Made by a program: the position numbers and the translations under genes
Shown: positions 1 to 8,477 of the stretch, piece by piece
How the letters are laid out: each line of letters begins with the position of its first letter
How positions within the stretch are numbered: position 1 is the first letter of the stretch
Assembly: GCA_045635565.1 (NCBI GenBank)
Contig: JAZTVX010000032.1
Location: 1 to 43,224, forward strand
Length of the DNA: 43,224 nt
Direction of reading: 5' to 3'
From: RGIG4140 sp045635565
GTDB lineage: Bacteria > Pseudomonadota > Alphaproteobacteria > CAAHEQ01 > UBA3637
The notes under the pieces: model-generated
Database searches by the model: none
Seen by the model: only the letters and a program-made list of their open reading frames with translations
What the model was told of the DNA's origin: nothing

Positions 1-13
1 TAACGGAGGTTTT

Positions 14-2803
14 ATGATTCGCAAATTGCCTTTTTTACATCGTTTTTTGAACAAAAACACACAAGAATCCGGTCGTAGTATGGTTGAAATCTTGGGTGTT
101 TTGGCTGTGATAGGGGTCTTATCTGCCGGTGGGATTTATGGGTATTCGTTTGCTATAGATAAATATCGGGCAAATGATATTATCTATGAAGTCAATCTGC
201 GTGCCAATGATGTTTGGCATAAATATCAAGAACAACCGCTTCCTGACCCTAGTGAGGATGGCACGGATTTTGATGAATTTCCGGATATGACAGGTACGGG
301 GTACCCAATCTATATGACATTTCATCCGGACGTTGCGTTTAAAACCTATGTAGAGGGTGTTTCTTCCCGTGTATGTAAAAATGTTGTGAACATGAACTTA
401 AACGGTGTTATTCAAGGAATAAGGTATGTACAAGTTGCTCAAGGTGATGGGGATTTAGTCAAATATACAGGGGATGCCTCTATTTGTGGGGAAGAAGAAA
501 CCGATGATACGATTGTGTTCACATCTTTTTTGGATTCGGATGGTCGTAATGGTACGTCCGGTCAAAGTGGTGACCCATGCGTTGAAGATACTGATTGTAT
601 GTCATCTTGCGGAAATGCAACATGTGATATTGATGAATTAGTCTGCAAAAACAGTTGTACAGGAACAGATACGCCGTATTGCTTAGATGAAGGCGAAGGA
701 GGCATTTGTGTTGAATGTTTGGTTAATGATGATTGTAAATCAAAAGGGCGAGGCTATATTTGTAATGAAACCAATTACGAATGTACAACGATGTTAAAAT
801 CATGTCCTGAGGGTACGTTTCGCAGTCAAAACGGGGCATGTATTTCTTGTGAGGACGGTAATAATTTCTTTGTCTTAAAAGATAGTCAAGGGTTTCCTGA
901 TACATCTGATGAAGTTGATGGTTACACCATGTGTCAACAATGTGCCGATTCGGGACATGAACGACAATATGGAGCCTTAGTTGATGATGAAAATCGGGCA
1001 TATTGTTCGTTTATGTGTACGGCGGGTTATTCCTTCCAATCAGAATCAAACGGATGTATTCCCTGTAGTAGTGATGAAGTATATAAAGTAGCTGATGCAG
1101 TGGCAAGAAGTCAATGTCTCGCTTGTGGCAATCGAGAATGGTATAGTAATTTTTGTCAAAAACGTTTAAATTGTGCCAGTGATGAATTTTATAGACACAA
1201 TGGATCGACGCAATTTGAATGTTCAAAATGCAGTGATAATCGTAATAAGAGTCTTGATATGTGGGCTACATGGACATCTATAGGGGATTTGACTTATACA
1301 TGCGATAATTGTCCAAGTACGGCTCCCCGTTATTCAGTACGTAACGGTAGTTACTGTTTACCAGTTTGTGAACAACCTCCTGAAGGGAGTGAAGGAGATA
1401 CCATTTGTAAAACAGATCCAAGAAGTCCTTTATGTCAACGCAAGTGGCAAAATAGTAATGGTAACTGTTTAGCATGTAATGTTGAAACAACTAAAAATCA
1501 ACTTCCGATACAGGGTACAATTCCACAAGAAATGCATGATTTATGTACGGCTTGTGGTCGCAAAGTTATTGGTGACAAATGTGTTTTGGAAAAAAACAAA
1601 ACAGATTGTAAGACTGGTCAATTTTTGGGTAAAGATGGTATATGTTATAATTGTGATGGTAAAGATGGAGCAGCCATTGCTTCAGATGAAATATCAGGAT
1701 GTACTGCTCGATGTTCAAAAAATGAAAATGGGGAATATGATGAAAACGGCACAATAAAAACACGGGAAGTTTTTGTCAGTCAACAATGGGGAACATTGTG
1801 CCGTCCGGTTTGTGGAGAGAATATGATTTATACCTTAAATCAGTGGGGCCCCGGATCTTGTACGTCCTGTGGTACGGCGAGTTCAACAGGTACAATTTGG
1901 TTAGATAAAAATTCATACAGTGATTGTGAAAAGCGTTGTAAGAACAGAGTGTTGTATAATGGATGGGGTACATTTTGTTCACCCAAAACATGTCCGAAAA
2001 ATTATTATAAGACTAGATATGGCGAGTGTAATCCATGTAATAGCAATAATAACGGCGATGGTGACATTCAAACCGGAGAAGAAGGTTCGACAGATGGAGT
2101 AGCCCTTTGCAATGCGTGTGGCAATCGTATGGCATATCGTATGGGTGATTATGGGGATAATTTCTGTCATTTAATTGATCCGGGGAATGCCGGTGTTTGT
2201 AATAGTCGTTGGTCGCATGAATTTCCATCTGATATGAGTGATGATATTATCAAAAAAGCACAACCTTATCTGGATGGAGATTATGATGGTCAGAAATTTT
2301 TAGCACTTGATGGATATTGTTATGATTGTTCAACACCAACAACTTATACAACAAGTCGTTCTGAATGTGAAATGTGTAACAATCGCCGTTGGTCTCAGGC
2401 TCATTCGGGATCCTATAGTAGTTCTGGTCCTTGTTCCAAAGGACTTTGTGACAGTGGATTTTTCTTATCAGGTTCATCATGTTTAGCATGTAGTAATGTG
2501 AATAAACCGATAGACCCGAGCAGAGAAAATTTGTGTTCATCCTGCGATAATCGCCGTCAAATGGAAATCGGCACACCTGAAACCTCGTGGACGGGTTTAT
2601 GTGTTAAAGAATGTGCCGGTTCACAATGGCAAGACATTAACGGAAATTGTTTGTTATGTAGTGAAGGCGGTGACCGTCAAATCGGTACTGATGCTGAATC
2701 TCGGCGTTTGTGTAATGAATGTGACGGCTTACGGGAATCTCAACCCATTTATGGGGGAACGGAAGGGGCAGAAGTCATCGGATACAAATGTGTGTTAAAG
2801 TAA
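14..2803 (+). CDS. Giant cysteine-rich protein with type IV prepilin-like N-terminus
   Basis: A 929-residue protein. Residues about 19-60 form a class III (prepilin-type) leader: a basic stretch, then SGRSMVEILGVLAVIGVLS, with a likely cleavage after Gly and Glu at mature position 5, followed by a hydrophobic helix and YGYSFAIDKYRAN. Residues about 60-175 look like a small pilin-like head. From about residue 185 to the end the protein is built of many cysteine-rich modules with CxxC pairs and a recurring C-x2-C-(G/D)-N-R pattern (CGNREWY, CNACGNRMAYR, CNNRRW, CDNRRQ), reminiscent of EGF- or furin-like cysteine repeats. The start is supported by GGAGG just upstream. By family logic it would be processed by a prepilin peptidase and held at the cell surface; no pilus machinery lies in this window. 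A gene with the same leader starts at 8808, and a related C-terminus lies at the right edge. The surface role is inferred. Confidence 0.85.
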   Translation: MIRKLPFLHRFLNKNTQESGRSMVEILGVLAVIGVLSAGGIYGYSFAIDKYRANDIIYEVNLRANDVWHKYQEQPLPDPSEDGTDFDEFPDMTGTGYPIYMTFHPDVAFKTYVEGVSSRVCKNVVNMNLNGVIQGIRYVQVAQGDGDLVKYTGDASICGEEETDDTIVFTSFLDSDGRNGTSGQSGDPCVEDTDCMSSCGNATCDIDELVCKNSCTGTDTPYCLDEGEGGICVECLVNDDCKSKGRGYICNETNYECTTMLKSCPEGTFRSQNGACISCEDGNNFFVLKDSQGFPDTSDEVDGYTMCQQCADSGHERQYGALVDDENRAYCSFMCTAGYSFQSESNGCIPCSSDEVYKVADAVARSQCLACGNREWYSNFCQKRLNCASDEFYRHNGSTQFECSKCSDNRNKSLDMWATWTSIGDLTYTCDNCPSTAPRYSVRNGSYCLPVCEQPPEGSEGDTICKTDPRSPLCQRKWQNSNGNCLACNVETTKNQLPIQGTIPQEMHDLCTACGRKVIGDKCVLEKNKTDCKTGQFLGKDGICYNCDGKDGAAIASDEISGCTARCSKNENGEYDENGTIKTREVFVSQQWGTLCRPVCGENMIYTLNQWGPGSCTSCGTASSTGTIWLDKNSYSDCEKRCKNRVLYNGWGTFCSPKTCPKNYYKTRYGECNPCNSNNNGDGDIQTGEEGSTDGVALCNACGNRMAYRMGDYGDNFCHLIDPGNAGVCNSRWSHEFPSDMSDDIIKKAQPYLDGDYDGQKFLALDGYCYDCSTPTTYTTSRSECEMCNNRRWSQAHSGSYSSSGPCSKGLCDSGFFLSGSSCLACSNVNKPIDPSRENLCSSCDNRRQMEIGTPETSWTGLCVKECAGSQWQDINGNCLLCSEGGDRQIGTDAESRRLCNECDGLRESQPIYGGTEGAEVIGYKCVLK

Positions 2804-2829
2804 CCAGAAAAAAACATATCTTAACAAAT

Positions 2830-2855
2830 ACGGCAGGGAAAACTGCCGTTTTTTT
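2830..2855 (+). terminator. Rho-independent terminator after the giant cysteine-rich gene
   Basis: A stem cggcag/ctgccg with a six-base loop is followed by a run of seven T, 27 bases after the stop codon. Confidence 0.8.
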
Positions 2856-2907
2856 GTGATTTGAAAAGAACTATTTTTTTGTATTCAATAACAGTTAGAT
2901 TTTGAAA

Positions 2908-2940
2908 ACAAAAAAAATAACCCGTCATTCGGACGGGTTA
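2908..2940 (-). terminator. Terminator of the tRNA-Ser transcription unit
   Basis: A perfect 9-bp stem (taacccgtc/gacgggtta, loop attcg) at 2918-2940 is followed on the minus strand by seven or more T. It lies just past the 3' end of the tRNA. Confidence 0.85.
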
Positions 2941-2945
2941 TCTAA

Positions 2946-3036
2946 TGGCGGAGAGAGTGAGATTCGAACTCACGGTACGAAAAAATCGCACAACAGATTT
3001 CGAGTCTGCCGCATTCGACCACTCTGCCATCTCTCC
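2946..3036 (-). tRNA. tRNA-Ser(CGA)
   Basis: The minus strand folds into a 91-nt class II tRNA. The acceptor stem is GGAGAGA/TCTCTCC with encoded CCA, the anticodon loop CTCGAAA gives CGA, a long variable arm has the stem GTGCGA/TCGTAC, and the T arm is GTGAG-TTCGAAT-CTCAC. The promoter lies about 430 bases upstream (3467-3495), and three to four copies of the tRNA's own 5' half stand in between. Confidence 0.97.
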
Positions 3037-3421
3037 ATATTCAACCAATAGCGACAGCCTCTCAATCTGTTTAAAAAAACACTGTTTTTTTACAGAGTTG
3101 ACCGCTTCGCGTTCCATAAATGACCGAGTCTGCCGCATTCGACCACTCTGCCATCTCTCCATATTCAACCAACTGCGACAGCCTCTCAATCTGTTTAAAA
3201 AACACTGTTTTTTACAGAGTTGACCGCTTCGCGTTCCATAAATGACCGAGTCTGCCGCATTCGACCACTCTGCCATCTCTCCATATTCAACCAATAGCGA
3301 CAGCCTCTCAATCTGTTTAAAAAAACACTGTTTTTTTTACAGAGTTGACCGCTTCGCGTTCCATAAATGACCGAGTCTGCCGCATTCGACCACTCTGCCA
3401 CTCTTGCTATTCAACCAGTAG
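3001..3421 (-). repeat. Tandem array of 122-125 bp units, each containing the 5' half of tRNA-Ser
   Basis: Units begin at 3001 (inside the real tRNA), 3125, 3247 and 3372, with periods of 124, 122 and 125 bases; the fourth copy is partial and ends near 3421. On the minus strand each unit has a leader, then 36 nt identical to the tRNA-Ser 5' half up to the anticodon (acceptor strand, D arm, anticodon stem 5' strand). After ACTCG the copies diverge from the tRNA into a shared spacer containing an A/T-rich hairpin. The second and third copies keep the acceptor sequence GGAGAGA; the fourth has a changed acceptor segment. The array lies between the tRNA promoter and the mature tRNA, so it should be transcribed as a long 5' leader. 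Spurious open frames cross it on both strands. Confidence 0.95.
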
Positions 3422-3466
3422 CCTGCCAATATATTAACACTTAATACCTGATAGGCGAACGAGTAC

Positions 3467-3495
3467 ATTATATGATAATTTTAGGGTGTTTGCAA
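3467..3495 (-). promoter_or_regulatory. Promoter of the tRNA-Ser array
   Basis: On the minus strand TTGCAA (3490-3495), a 17-bp spacer and TATAAT (3467-3472) form a near-consensus sigma-70 promoter. It reads away from phoB into the repeat array, with a predicted start near 3460. Confidence 0.75.
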
Positions 3496-3502
3496 GTCTT
3501 TT

Positions 3503-4216
3503 TTATGAAATATCTAATTCTTCGTCTGATTTGTCATCAAAATCTATCGCATATCCAGCAGAACGAACTGTTCGAACAACATCTTTTTCGCCCCCTTCAT
3601 TTAACGCACGACGTAATCGACGAATGTGAACATCAACCGTGCGTAATTCAACATGTATTGAACCGCCCCATACCGATTTCAATAACAATTCACGAGATAA
3701 AACATGCCCCGGCTTTTCCATCAAAAATTGAAGCAAACGAAATTCCGTTGGACCCAAATGAACATTGCGTTCGCCTCGTGTCACCCGACGTTTCGAAAAA
3801 TCTATCGTAATATCACCGTATGATAAATTATCTTGCATTTGTGTTGGGGTTACCCGTCGCAATAAAGCAACTATTCGTGCCATTAACTCCGGTACGGAAA
3901 ACGGCTTTGTCATGTAATCGTCAGCCCCAAAGGATAATCCTTTGACTTTGTCGGCTTCATCACCTCGTGCCGTTAACATGATTATTGGTGTATTACGCAA
4001 TTCATACGTTTTGCGAATTTCTCGGCACAAATCGATACCTTGTACATTCGGCAACATCCAATCTAATAAAATCAAATCCGGTTTTTCGGTCATGGCCTGT
4101 GTCATAACGTCTTTCCCGTCCATGACAACCGTTGTTTCGTATCCTTGCTTTTCTAAATTGTATTTCAATAATGTGACAAGACCGACTTCATCTTCAACTA
4201 TCATGATTTTTGTCAT
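3503..4216 (-). CDS. phoB: PhoB-like response regulator
   Basis: A 237-residue OmpR/PhoB-family regulator. The receiver domain (about 1-120) has the acidic pair E8/D9, the phosphoacceptor D52 in LLDWMLP, T82 and K104. A winged-helix DNA-binding domain follows (about 130-230), with HLGPTEFRLLQFLMEKPG and RTVDVHIRRLRRAL. The protein closely matches the alphaproteobacterial PhoB pattern, which in the family activates phosphate-starvation genes after phosphorylation by PhoR. No kinase gene is adjacent. It is the last gene of a compact minus-strand run, only one base after rpe, so it probably shares transcripts with carbon-metabolism genes. A PiT transporter, a DUF47 protein and an alkaline phosphatase elsewhere in the window fit a phosphate role. 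The family is sure; the phoB assignment within it is probable. Confidence 0.88.
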   Translation of the reverse strand: MTKIMIVEDEVGLVTLLKYNLEKQGYETTVVMDGKDVMTQAMTEKPDLILLDWMLPNVQGIDLCREIRKTYELRNTPIIMLTARGDEADKVKGLSFGADDYMTKPFSVPELMARIVALLRRVTPTQMQDNLSYGDITIDFSKRRVTRGERNVHLGPTEFRLLQFLMEKPGHVLSRELLLKSVWGGSIHVELRTVDVHIRRLRRALNEGGEKDVVRTVRSAGYAIDFDDKSDEELDIS

Positions 4217-4217
4217 T

Positions 4218-4859
4218 TTATGCCCTTTTTAATTTATCAATTTGTGCTTTGTACGGTGAATGTTTCAAAATATAACTGCCGGCAACTAAAATATCGGCTC
4301 CTGCTAAAATACATGCCGGAGCCGTTATATCGTTAATTCCACCGTCAACGGCAATTTGAACTTTTTTTCGTCCGATAAGTTCTTTTAATTGAACAATTTT
4401 TTCCAAACTGGTTGGTATAAATGATTGACCCCCAAACCCAGGTTCAACCGACATTACCAAAACTAAATCAATCATTGGTAAATAAGGTAATAACCGTGAA
4501 ACAGAGGTATTCGGACGTATTGATAATCCCACCTTTTTGTTTTCTTTTTTGATTAAAGAAATAACCGTTTCAATATCATCATCGCATTCTAAATGAACGG
4601 TTATCATATCGGCTCCGGCACGAATAAAATCAGGAATGTAGCGTATCGGATTCGTTATCATTAAATGAACATCAAATGGTAGCGTTGTATAAGAACGAAT
4701 ATCTTTGACAACAACAGCCCCAAATGTCAGATTGGGAACAAAATGACCGTCCATCACATCGATGTGAATCAAATCGGCTCCTGCTTTCTCCAAAGCCTGA
4801 ACCTCTGCCCCTAATCGGGCAAAATCGGCTGATAAAATACTCGGAGCAATTTGAACCAT
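4218..4859 (-). CDS. rpe: Ribulose-phosphate 3-epimerase
   Basis: A 213-residue TIM-barrel enzyme that interconverts ribulose 5-phosphate and xylulose 5-phosphate in the pentose phosphate pathway. Hallmarks are APSILSADFARLG at the N-terminus, HIDVMDGHFVPN with metal-binding His and Asp (about 32-43), VMSVEPGFGGQSF, and the C-terminal AVDGGI and LVAGSYI phosphate-binding segments. The length is typical, and no catalytic motif seems missing. It abuts the 70-residue gene upstream (no gap) and phoB downstream (one base), which indicates co-transcription and perhaps translational coupling. Confidence 0.95.
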   Translation of the reverse strand: MVQIAPSILSADFARLGAEVQALEKAGADLIHIDVMDGHFVPNLTFGAVVVKDIRSYTTLPFDVHLMITNPIRYIPDFIRAGADMITVHLECDDDIETVISLIKKENKKVGLSIRPNTSVSRLLPYLPMIDLVLVMSVEPGFGGQSFIPTSLEKIVQLKELIGRKKVQIAVDGGINDITAPACILAGADILVAGSYILKHSPYKAQIDKLKRA

Positions 4860-5072
4860 TTATCCCTCGTTTTGTCTGTTTTTAATTCGTTTGATAATTA
4901 ACCCCGGAGCATGCCGACGAGCAATCACATTTAAAGCCTGCACATTGCCTGTGCGAACGTAAGCATGAACCAATGCTTTCAAGCGAAGGGAGGCGAACAC
5001 CGGAGATGTCCGCCCCATCATTTGACGATAAATCCGTTCGTCATTCGTTTCGTTAAATATATTAGAATTCAT
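4860..5072 (-). CDS. Small basic protein of unknown function
   Basis: A 70-residue open frame in the tight operon between the aldolase (8 bases upstream) and rpe (abutting). It is rich in Arg and Lys, with a helix-prone middle (SLRLKALVHAYVRTGNVQ) and a basic tail (IIKRIKNRQ). No signal peptide, membrane segment or metal motif is visible. I do not recognise the family. It fills the gap between two confident genes on the same strand, which supports it being real. A nucleic-acid-binding role would fit the charge but is only a guess. Confidence 0.65.
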   Translation of the reverse strand: MNSNIFNETNDERIYRQMMGRTSPVFASLRLKALVHAYVRTGNVQALNVIARRHAPGLIIKRIKNRQNEG

Positions 5073-5080
5073 GTTCTGCC

Positions 5081-6145
5081 TTATTTAACGATTTTCGGAT
5101 CTAATTCACCGGATTTATAGCGTTTAGCCATATCAGCCAATGAAATCGGTTTGATGTGAGAAGCCTGACCGGCAGCACCAAATTCTTGATAACGTGCTTC
5201 ACAAACGGCTTGCATAGCATCCATAGCCGGTTTTAAATACTTACGAGGGTCAAATTCAGCCGGTTTTTCCGTAAAGAGTTTGCGAATAGCCCCTGTCATA
5301 GCCATGCGTAAATCTGTGTCAACATTAACTTTGCGAACACCGTGTTTAATGGCTTCTTGAATTTCTTCTACCGGTACACCGTATGTTTGAGGCATTTGAC
5401 CGCCGTAAGCATTGATGATATCTTGTAAATCTTGTGGAACAGAAGAAGAACCATGCATGACTAAGTGTGTGTAAGGCAATTTAGCATGAATTTTCTTAAT
5501 GGTGTCAATGGACAAAATAGCCCCATCCGGTTTGCGTGTAAATTTGTAAGCCCCGTGAGATGTTCCGATGGCAACAGCTAAAGCATCAACTTTTGTTTCT
5601 TCAACAAAACGAACGGCATCATCCGGATCCGTTAATAATTTTGATTTATCAATTTCACCGTCAAAACCGTGACCGTCTTCTTTTTCGCCTTTACCTGTTT
5701 CCAAAGAACCGATACATCCCAATTCCCCTTCAACGGAAACACCGACTTGATGTGTGACACTTGTTACTTGACGGGTGACGTTTGCATTGTATTCATGAGA
5801 AGCCGGTTGACCATCCGTTGTTAAAGAACCGTCCATCATAACAGATGTAAAACCATTCATCATCGCTGAAAAACAAACTTCCGGACTGGAACCATGGTCT
5901 TGGTGAACACAAATCGGCAAATCCGGATACATTTCAACACCAGCCATCATCAAATGCTTTAAAACAGCATCATTGGCATAACCACGAGCCCCTTTGCTGG
6001 CTTGAATAATAACGGGGGCATCCATTTTTTTTGCGGCAGCCAAAATAGCCAAAACCTGTTCCATATTGTTGACGTTAAACGCCGGAATACCGTAACCGTG
6101 TTCGGCAGCGTCATCTAATAATTGTCGAAGTGATACAAGAGCCAT
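5081..6145 (-). CDS. fba: Class II fructose-bisphosphate aldolase
   Basis: A 354-residue zinc-dependent aldolase that cleaves fructose 1,6-bisphosphate to dihydroxyacetone phosphate and glyceraldehyde 3-phosphate (glycolysis, gluconeogenesis). Visible motifs are the N-terminal GIPAFNVNNMEQ, the metal/catalytic VHQDHGSS (H81, D83, H84), EGELGCIGSLETG, LAVAIGTSHGAYKF, LVMHGSSSVP, and the phosphate-binding KVNVDTDLRMA. Length and motif order match the CbbA/Fba class II type with an extended C-terminus. It starts one base after the GDYXXLXY gene stops, so it belongs to the same operon. Promoter evidence lies only at the operon head, upstream of 8241. Confidence 0.96.
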   Translation of the reverse strand: MALVSLRQLLDDAAEHGYGIPAFNVNNMEQVLAILAAAKKMDAPVIIQASKGARGYANDAVLKHLMMAGVEMYPDLPICVHQDHGSSPEVCFSAMMNGFTSVMMDGSLTTDGQPASHEYNANVTRQVTSVTHQVGVSVEGELGCIGSLETGKGEKEDGHGFDGEIDKSKLLTDPDDAVRFVEETKVDALAVAIGTSHGAYKFTRKPDGAILSIDTIKKIHAKLPYTHLVMHGSSSVPQDLQDIINAYGGQMPQTYGVPVEEIQEAIKHGVRKVNVDTDLRMAMTGAIRKLFTEKPAEFDPRKYLKPAMDAMQAVCEARYQEFGAAGQASHIKPISLADMAKRYKSGELDPKIVK

Positions 6146-6146
6146 T

Positions 6147-6584
6147 TTAATTCCTTTCTTTTAAATATTGTTTCCACTCTTTTTTGTTAATCAATAACAT
6201 GCGTGCAATTGGCGCACGTCCTTTTTTATAGGCAAACACAATGTCAAATGTCATATCTGACCGTTGTGATCTGCTCATCAATCTGTCAATCTGTAATGCT
6301 TCCTGTGGAGGTAAATAATACCGATGTTCAATTTGATTAAAAGCATTTTTCGGACAAATGCCATTTTCAAACTGTGTACAATCCGTTTCATTCCAGTTGA
6401 TTTGATATTGAATATAATGTCCTGAAAATAAACTGCGTGGGTCAAATCCGCCAATAGCAATAACCACTTGTTGTGATTGGTGTGACATGGCTGTCAAATA
6501 CATGGTTTGTCCCAACAACACAAAAAACGGCACAACCCACAATAATTTTAAAATAACCGATTTGTAATAAGTCCAATTATTCAT
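6147..6584 (-). CDS. GDYXXLXY-type membrane-anchored protein
   Basis: A 145-residue protein with one N-terminal membrane segment (about 12-32, VILKLLWVVPFFVLLGQTMY) and an extracytoplasmic part. FDPRSLFSGHYIQYQINW is a variant of the signature of the GDYXXLXY family, with His replacing Asp. This family is often found beside DUF2157/DUF4401 membrane proteins, and here the upstream gene is a DUF2157-like protein whose end overlaps this start by 8 bases. That order supports the call. The biochemical function of the pair is unknown. Confidence 0.75.
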   Translation of the reverse strand: MNNWTYYKSVILKLLWVVPFFVLLGQTMYLTAMSHQSQQVVIAIGGFDPRSLFSGHYIQYQINWNETDCTQFENGICPKNAFNQIEHRYYLPPQEALQIDRLMSRSQRSDMTFDIVFAYKKGRAPIARMLLINKKEWKQYLKERN

Positions 6585-8241
6585 GTTTTTCCCCTTTTTG
6601 TGCTGTTATTTGTTGTTTGACAAGTTGAACCAATACCGGATACACTTTTGCCCAAAACCAAAGTCCCAGTAACAAAACGATACCGATGACAACAAGACCG
6701 ACACCCGTTGACATTAACGAAACAATCAAATCAAAGTAAGCAATGACAACCCGTAATCCCATTAAAATCAAACATGTTTTTAATAGTCCCATTTTTCCGA
6801 TACGAATGGCGTAGATACTACCCCCTAACAAACAAATCAGTGTGAAGATCATACCAAACATCGGATAAGATAAAAAGTTAAAAATAAACGCAATACTCCA
6901 CGATACAGCCCAGACCTGTAACAAGGGTTTCCATGTATTGCGTGCCATGAATAATCCGATAAAAACCAACGGCATAAAGGCTCCACCAAATAAACCAAAA
7001 GCGGTATTTGTCTGTCGGGCACTACTGAAATGATATCCTAAAGCGTAGCGTGCTTCTACATAGAGAACGCTTATCACGGCAAGCGTCACGGATATGCCTT
7101 TTAAAAATTTTGTGAACATAACCGTTTTGCCGACCAATTTGGCACACATAATGTTGATACAAAACAAAACAGATAAGAATAACCAAACAGATGCAACCGG
7201 TGTGCAATGCCCAAATAATCGAGATAACGGTTCGCCCAATTGGAAGATGAGAACAAGCAAAAATGCTAACCACCAAACAACACTCAATACAGCATTTTTC
7301 TTTTGCCATAGAACAATTGGCAATACCAAAGCAATCCAGCAAACATAGGGCCATGCTTCACTGCGATAATGTGCGATATGCGGGAAAAAAGAGCCTAGAA
7401 AACCCAATCCCCACAAGACGGAATTGAGTGTTAAATTTTCTTTGCGTGAAGTAATTACCGGCAAAACAATGGCAACCAATAACGGAGTGTAAGCATTGCC
7501 GACACCGAAAATGGCTCCCAACATATAACCAACAGACCAAATTGTCACTGATACCGGTGTTGTTGAAGCCAAAACAAACGGTGTCGATAAGATAGAACCG
7601 AATAATAAAGCATTCCAAAATGAACCGGTCAAATGGAAAATTTGCCCAATCAACCCGATGCCGGCAAAAATCCAGCCGATGTTGAGCCATAGACAACATT
7701 CTTTCACAAAATGATTTTTGTATTTTGGTGACGAATCTGCCCCGAATAACGCAATTAACAAGGCAATTGAACCGATAAAGTAACCACATAATTTAACAAC
7801 GGGAGAAATTTCCTGCCAGTTAGCAGCAATCATGGCAATCAAGCCCAAAACAATACAGCCGATAGCAAACAGACTAACATATTTAATCCATACACCCATA
7901 TCAATTGACTTTTTGACCATTTGTGTTTTACGAGCCATTTCCTGATGTCCCGTTTTTGAATCAGACACTTGGGATTGTTGCGTTTTTGCCACTTGTGTCG
8001 GTCGAATCATTTGACACAAATCTTCTTTTTGTTGAGATGTAATCAATCCATAATCTTCCCAAACGGCAATTTGTTTAAATTCTTCAAACCGTTGAATTGT
8101 TTGAACTTGTTCTTTGGTTAAAATACCTTTTTGAACGGCTTTTGCCGTTAAAGTAACGGTTTGTGTCGATTTTTGAACTGATTGAGCAGATTTTGTACTT
8201 TTTTTAATGGTTTTTGTTTTTGGTGATTTTATTTCTGACAT
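6577..8241 (-). CDS. DUF2157-like polytopic membrane protein
   Basis: A 554-residue protein. Residues 1-120 are hydrophilic, rich in Lys, Thr and Gln, and include GILTKEQVQTIQRFEEF and YGLITSQQKEDLCQMI, resembling the short helical repeat region of DUF2157 proteins. From about residue 122 on there are roughly a dozen or more hydrophobic helices in a regular ladder (IGCIVLGLIAMIAANWQEI is typical of DUF2157). It is the first gene of a six-gene minus-strand operon, with AAAGGGAG before the ATG and a good promoter 24 bases upstream. The role is unknown. Confidence 0.75.
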   Translation of the reverse strand: MSEIKSPKTKTIKKSTKSAQSVQKSTQTVTLTAKAVQKGILTKEQVQTIQRFEEFKQIAVWEDYGLITSQQKEDLCQMIRPTQVAKTQQSQVSDSKTGHQEMARKTQMVKKSIDMGVWIKYVSLFAIGCIVLGLIAMIAANWQEISPVVKLCGYFIGSIALLIALFGADSSPKYKNHFVKECCLWLNIGWIFAGIGLIGQIFHLTGSFWNALLFGSILSTPFVLASTTPVSVTIWSVGYMLGAIFGVGNAYTPLLVAIVLPVITSRKENLTLNSVLWGLGFLGSFFPHIAHYRSEAWPYVCWIALVLPIVLWQKKNAVLSVVWWLAFLLVLIFQLGEPLSRLFGHCTPVASVWLFLSVLFCINIMCAKLVGKTVMFTKFLKGISVTLAVISVLYVEARYALGYHFSSARQTNTAFGLFGGAFMPLVFIGLFMARNTWKPLLQVWAVSWSIAFIFNFLSYPMFGMIFTLICLLGGSIYAIRIGKMGLLKTCLILMGLRVVIAYFDLIVSLMSTGVGLVVIGIVLLLGLWFWAKVYPVLVQLVKQQITAQKGEKHE

Positions 8242-8264
8242 AGCAGACTCCCTTTCTGTACATG

Positions 8265-8293
8265 GTTATACCTGTTTTTTATCTAAAAAGCAA
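8265..8293 (-). promoter_or_regulatory. Promoter of the DUF2157 - aldolase - rpe - phoB operon
   Basis: On the minus strand TTGCTT (8288-8293), a 17-bp spacer and TATAAC (8265-8270) precede the first gene by a very short leader. The genes behind it are overlapping or nearly abutting as far as phoB. Confidence 0.65.
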
Positions 8294-8333
8294 CTATTTA
8301 TTTTATGGATATGTTTACATTGATTTTTTAGGG

Positions 8334-8361
8334 TTGCAAAAAAGGGAAAGATGTGTATAAT
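8334..8361 (+). promoter_or_regulatory. Promoter of tRNA-Glu
   Basis: TTGCAA (8334-8339), a 16-bp spacer and a perfect TATAAT (8356-8361) lie 11 bases before the tRNA 5' end. Confidence 0.8.
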
Positions 8362-8372
8362 ACGACTCAAAC

Positions 8373-8447
8373 GACCCTATCATCTAGTGGTTAGGATACA
8401 GCCCTCTCAAGGCTGGTACACGGGTTCAAATCCCGTTAGGGTCACCA
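8373..8447 (+). tRNA. tRNA-Glu(CTC)
   Basis: A 75-nt cloverleaf with acceptor stem GACCCTA/TAGGGTC, anticodon stem-loop CAGCC-CTCTCAA-GGCTG (anticodon CTC), T arm CGGG-TTCAAAT-CCCG and encoded CCA. It is flanked by its own promoter and terminator. Confidence 0.95.
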
Positions 8448-8452
8448 AAAAA

Positions 8453-8477
8453 AACGCCCCGCTTTGGGGTGTTTTTT
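8453..8477 (+). terminator. Terminator of tRNA-Glu
   Basis: The stem aacgcccc/ggggtgtt (one G-T pair) is followed by a T run, directly after the encoded CCA. Confidence 0.8.

Noticed and set aside
2938..3401. Open frames of 68-118 codons on both strands over the tRNA-Ser array (MAEWSNAADS-type)
   Set aside because: These are translations of tRNA-Ser and its half copies, a well-known source of false genes.
3001..3421. CRISPR-like regular spacing of repeats
   Set aside because: Units of about 124 bases are contiguous tandem copies including tRNA sequence; there are no unique spacers and no cas genes.
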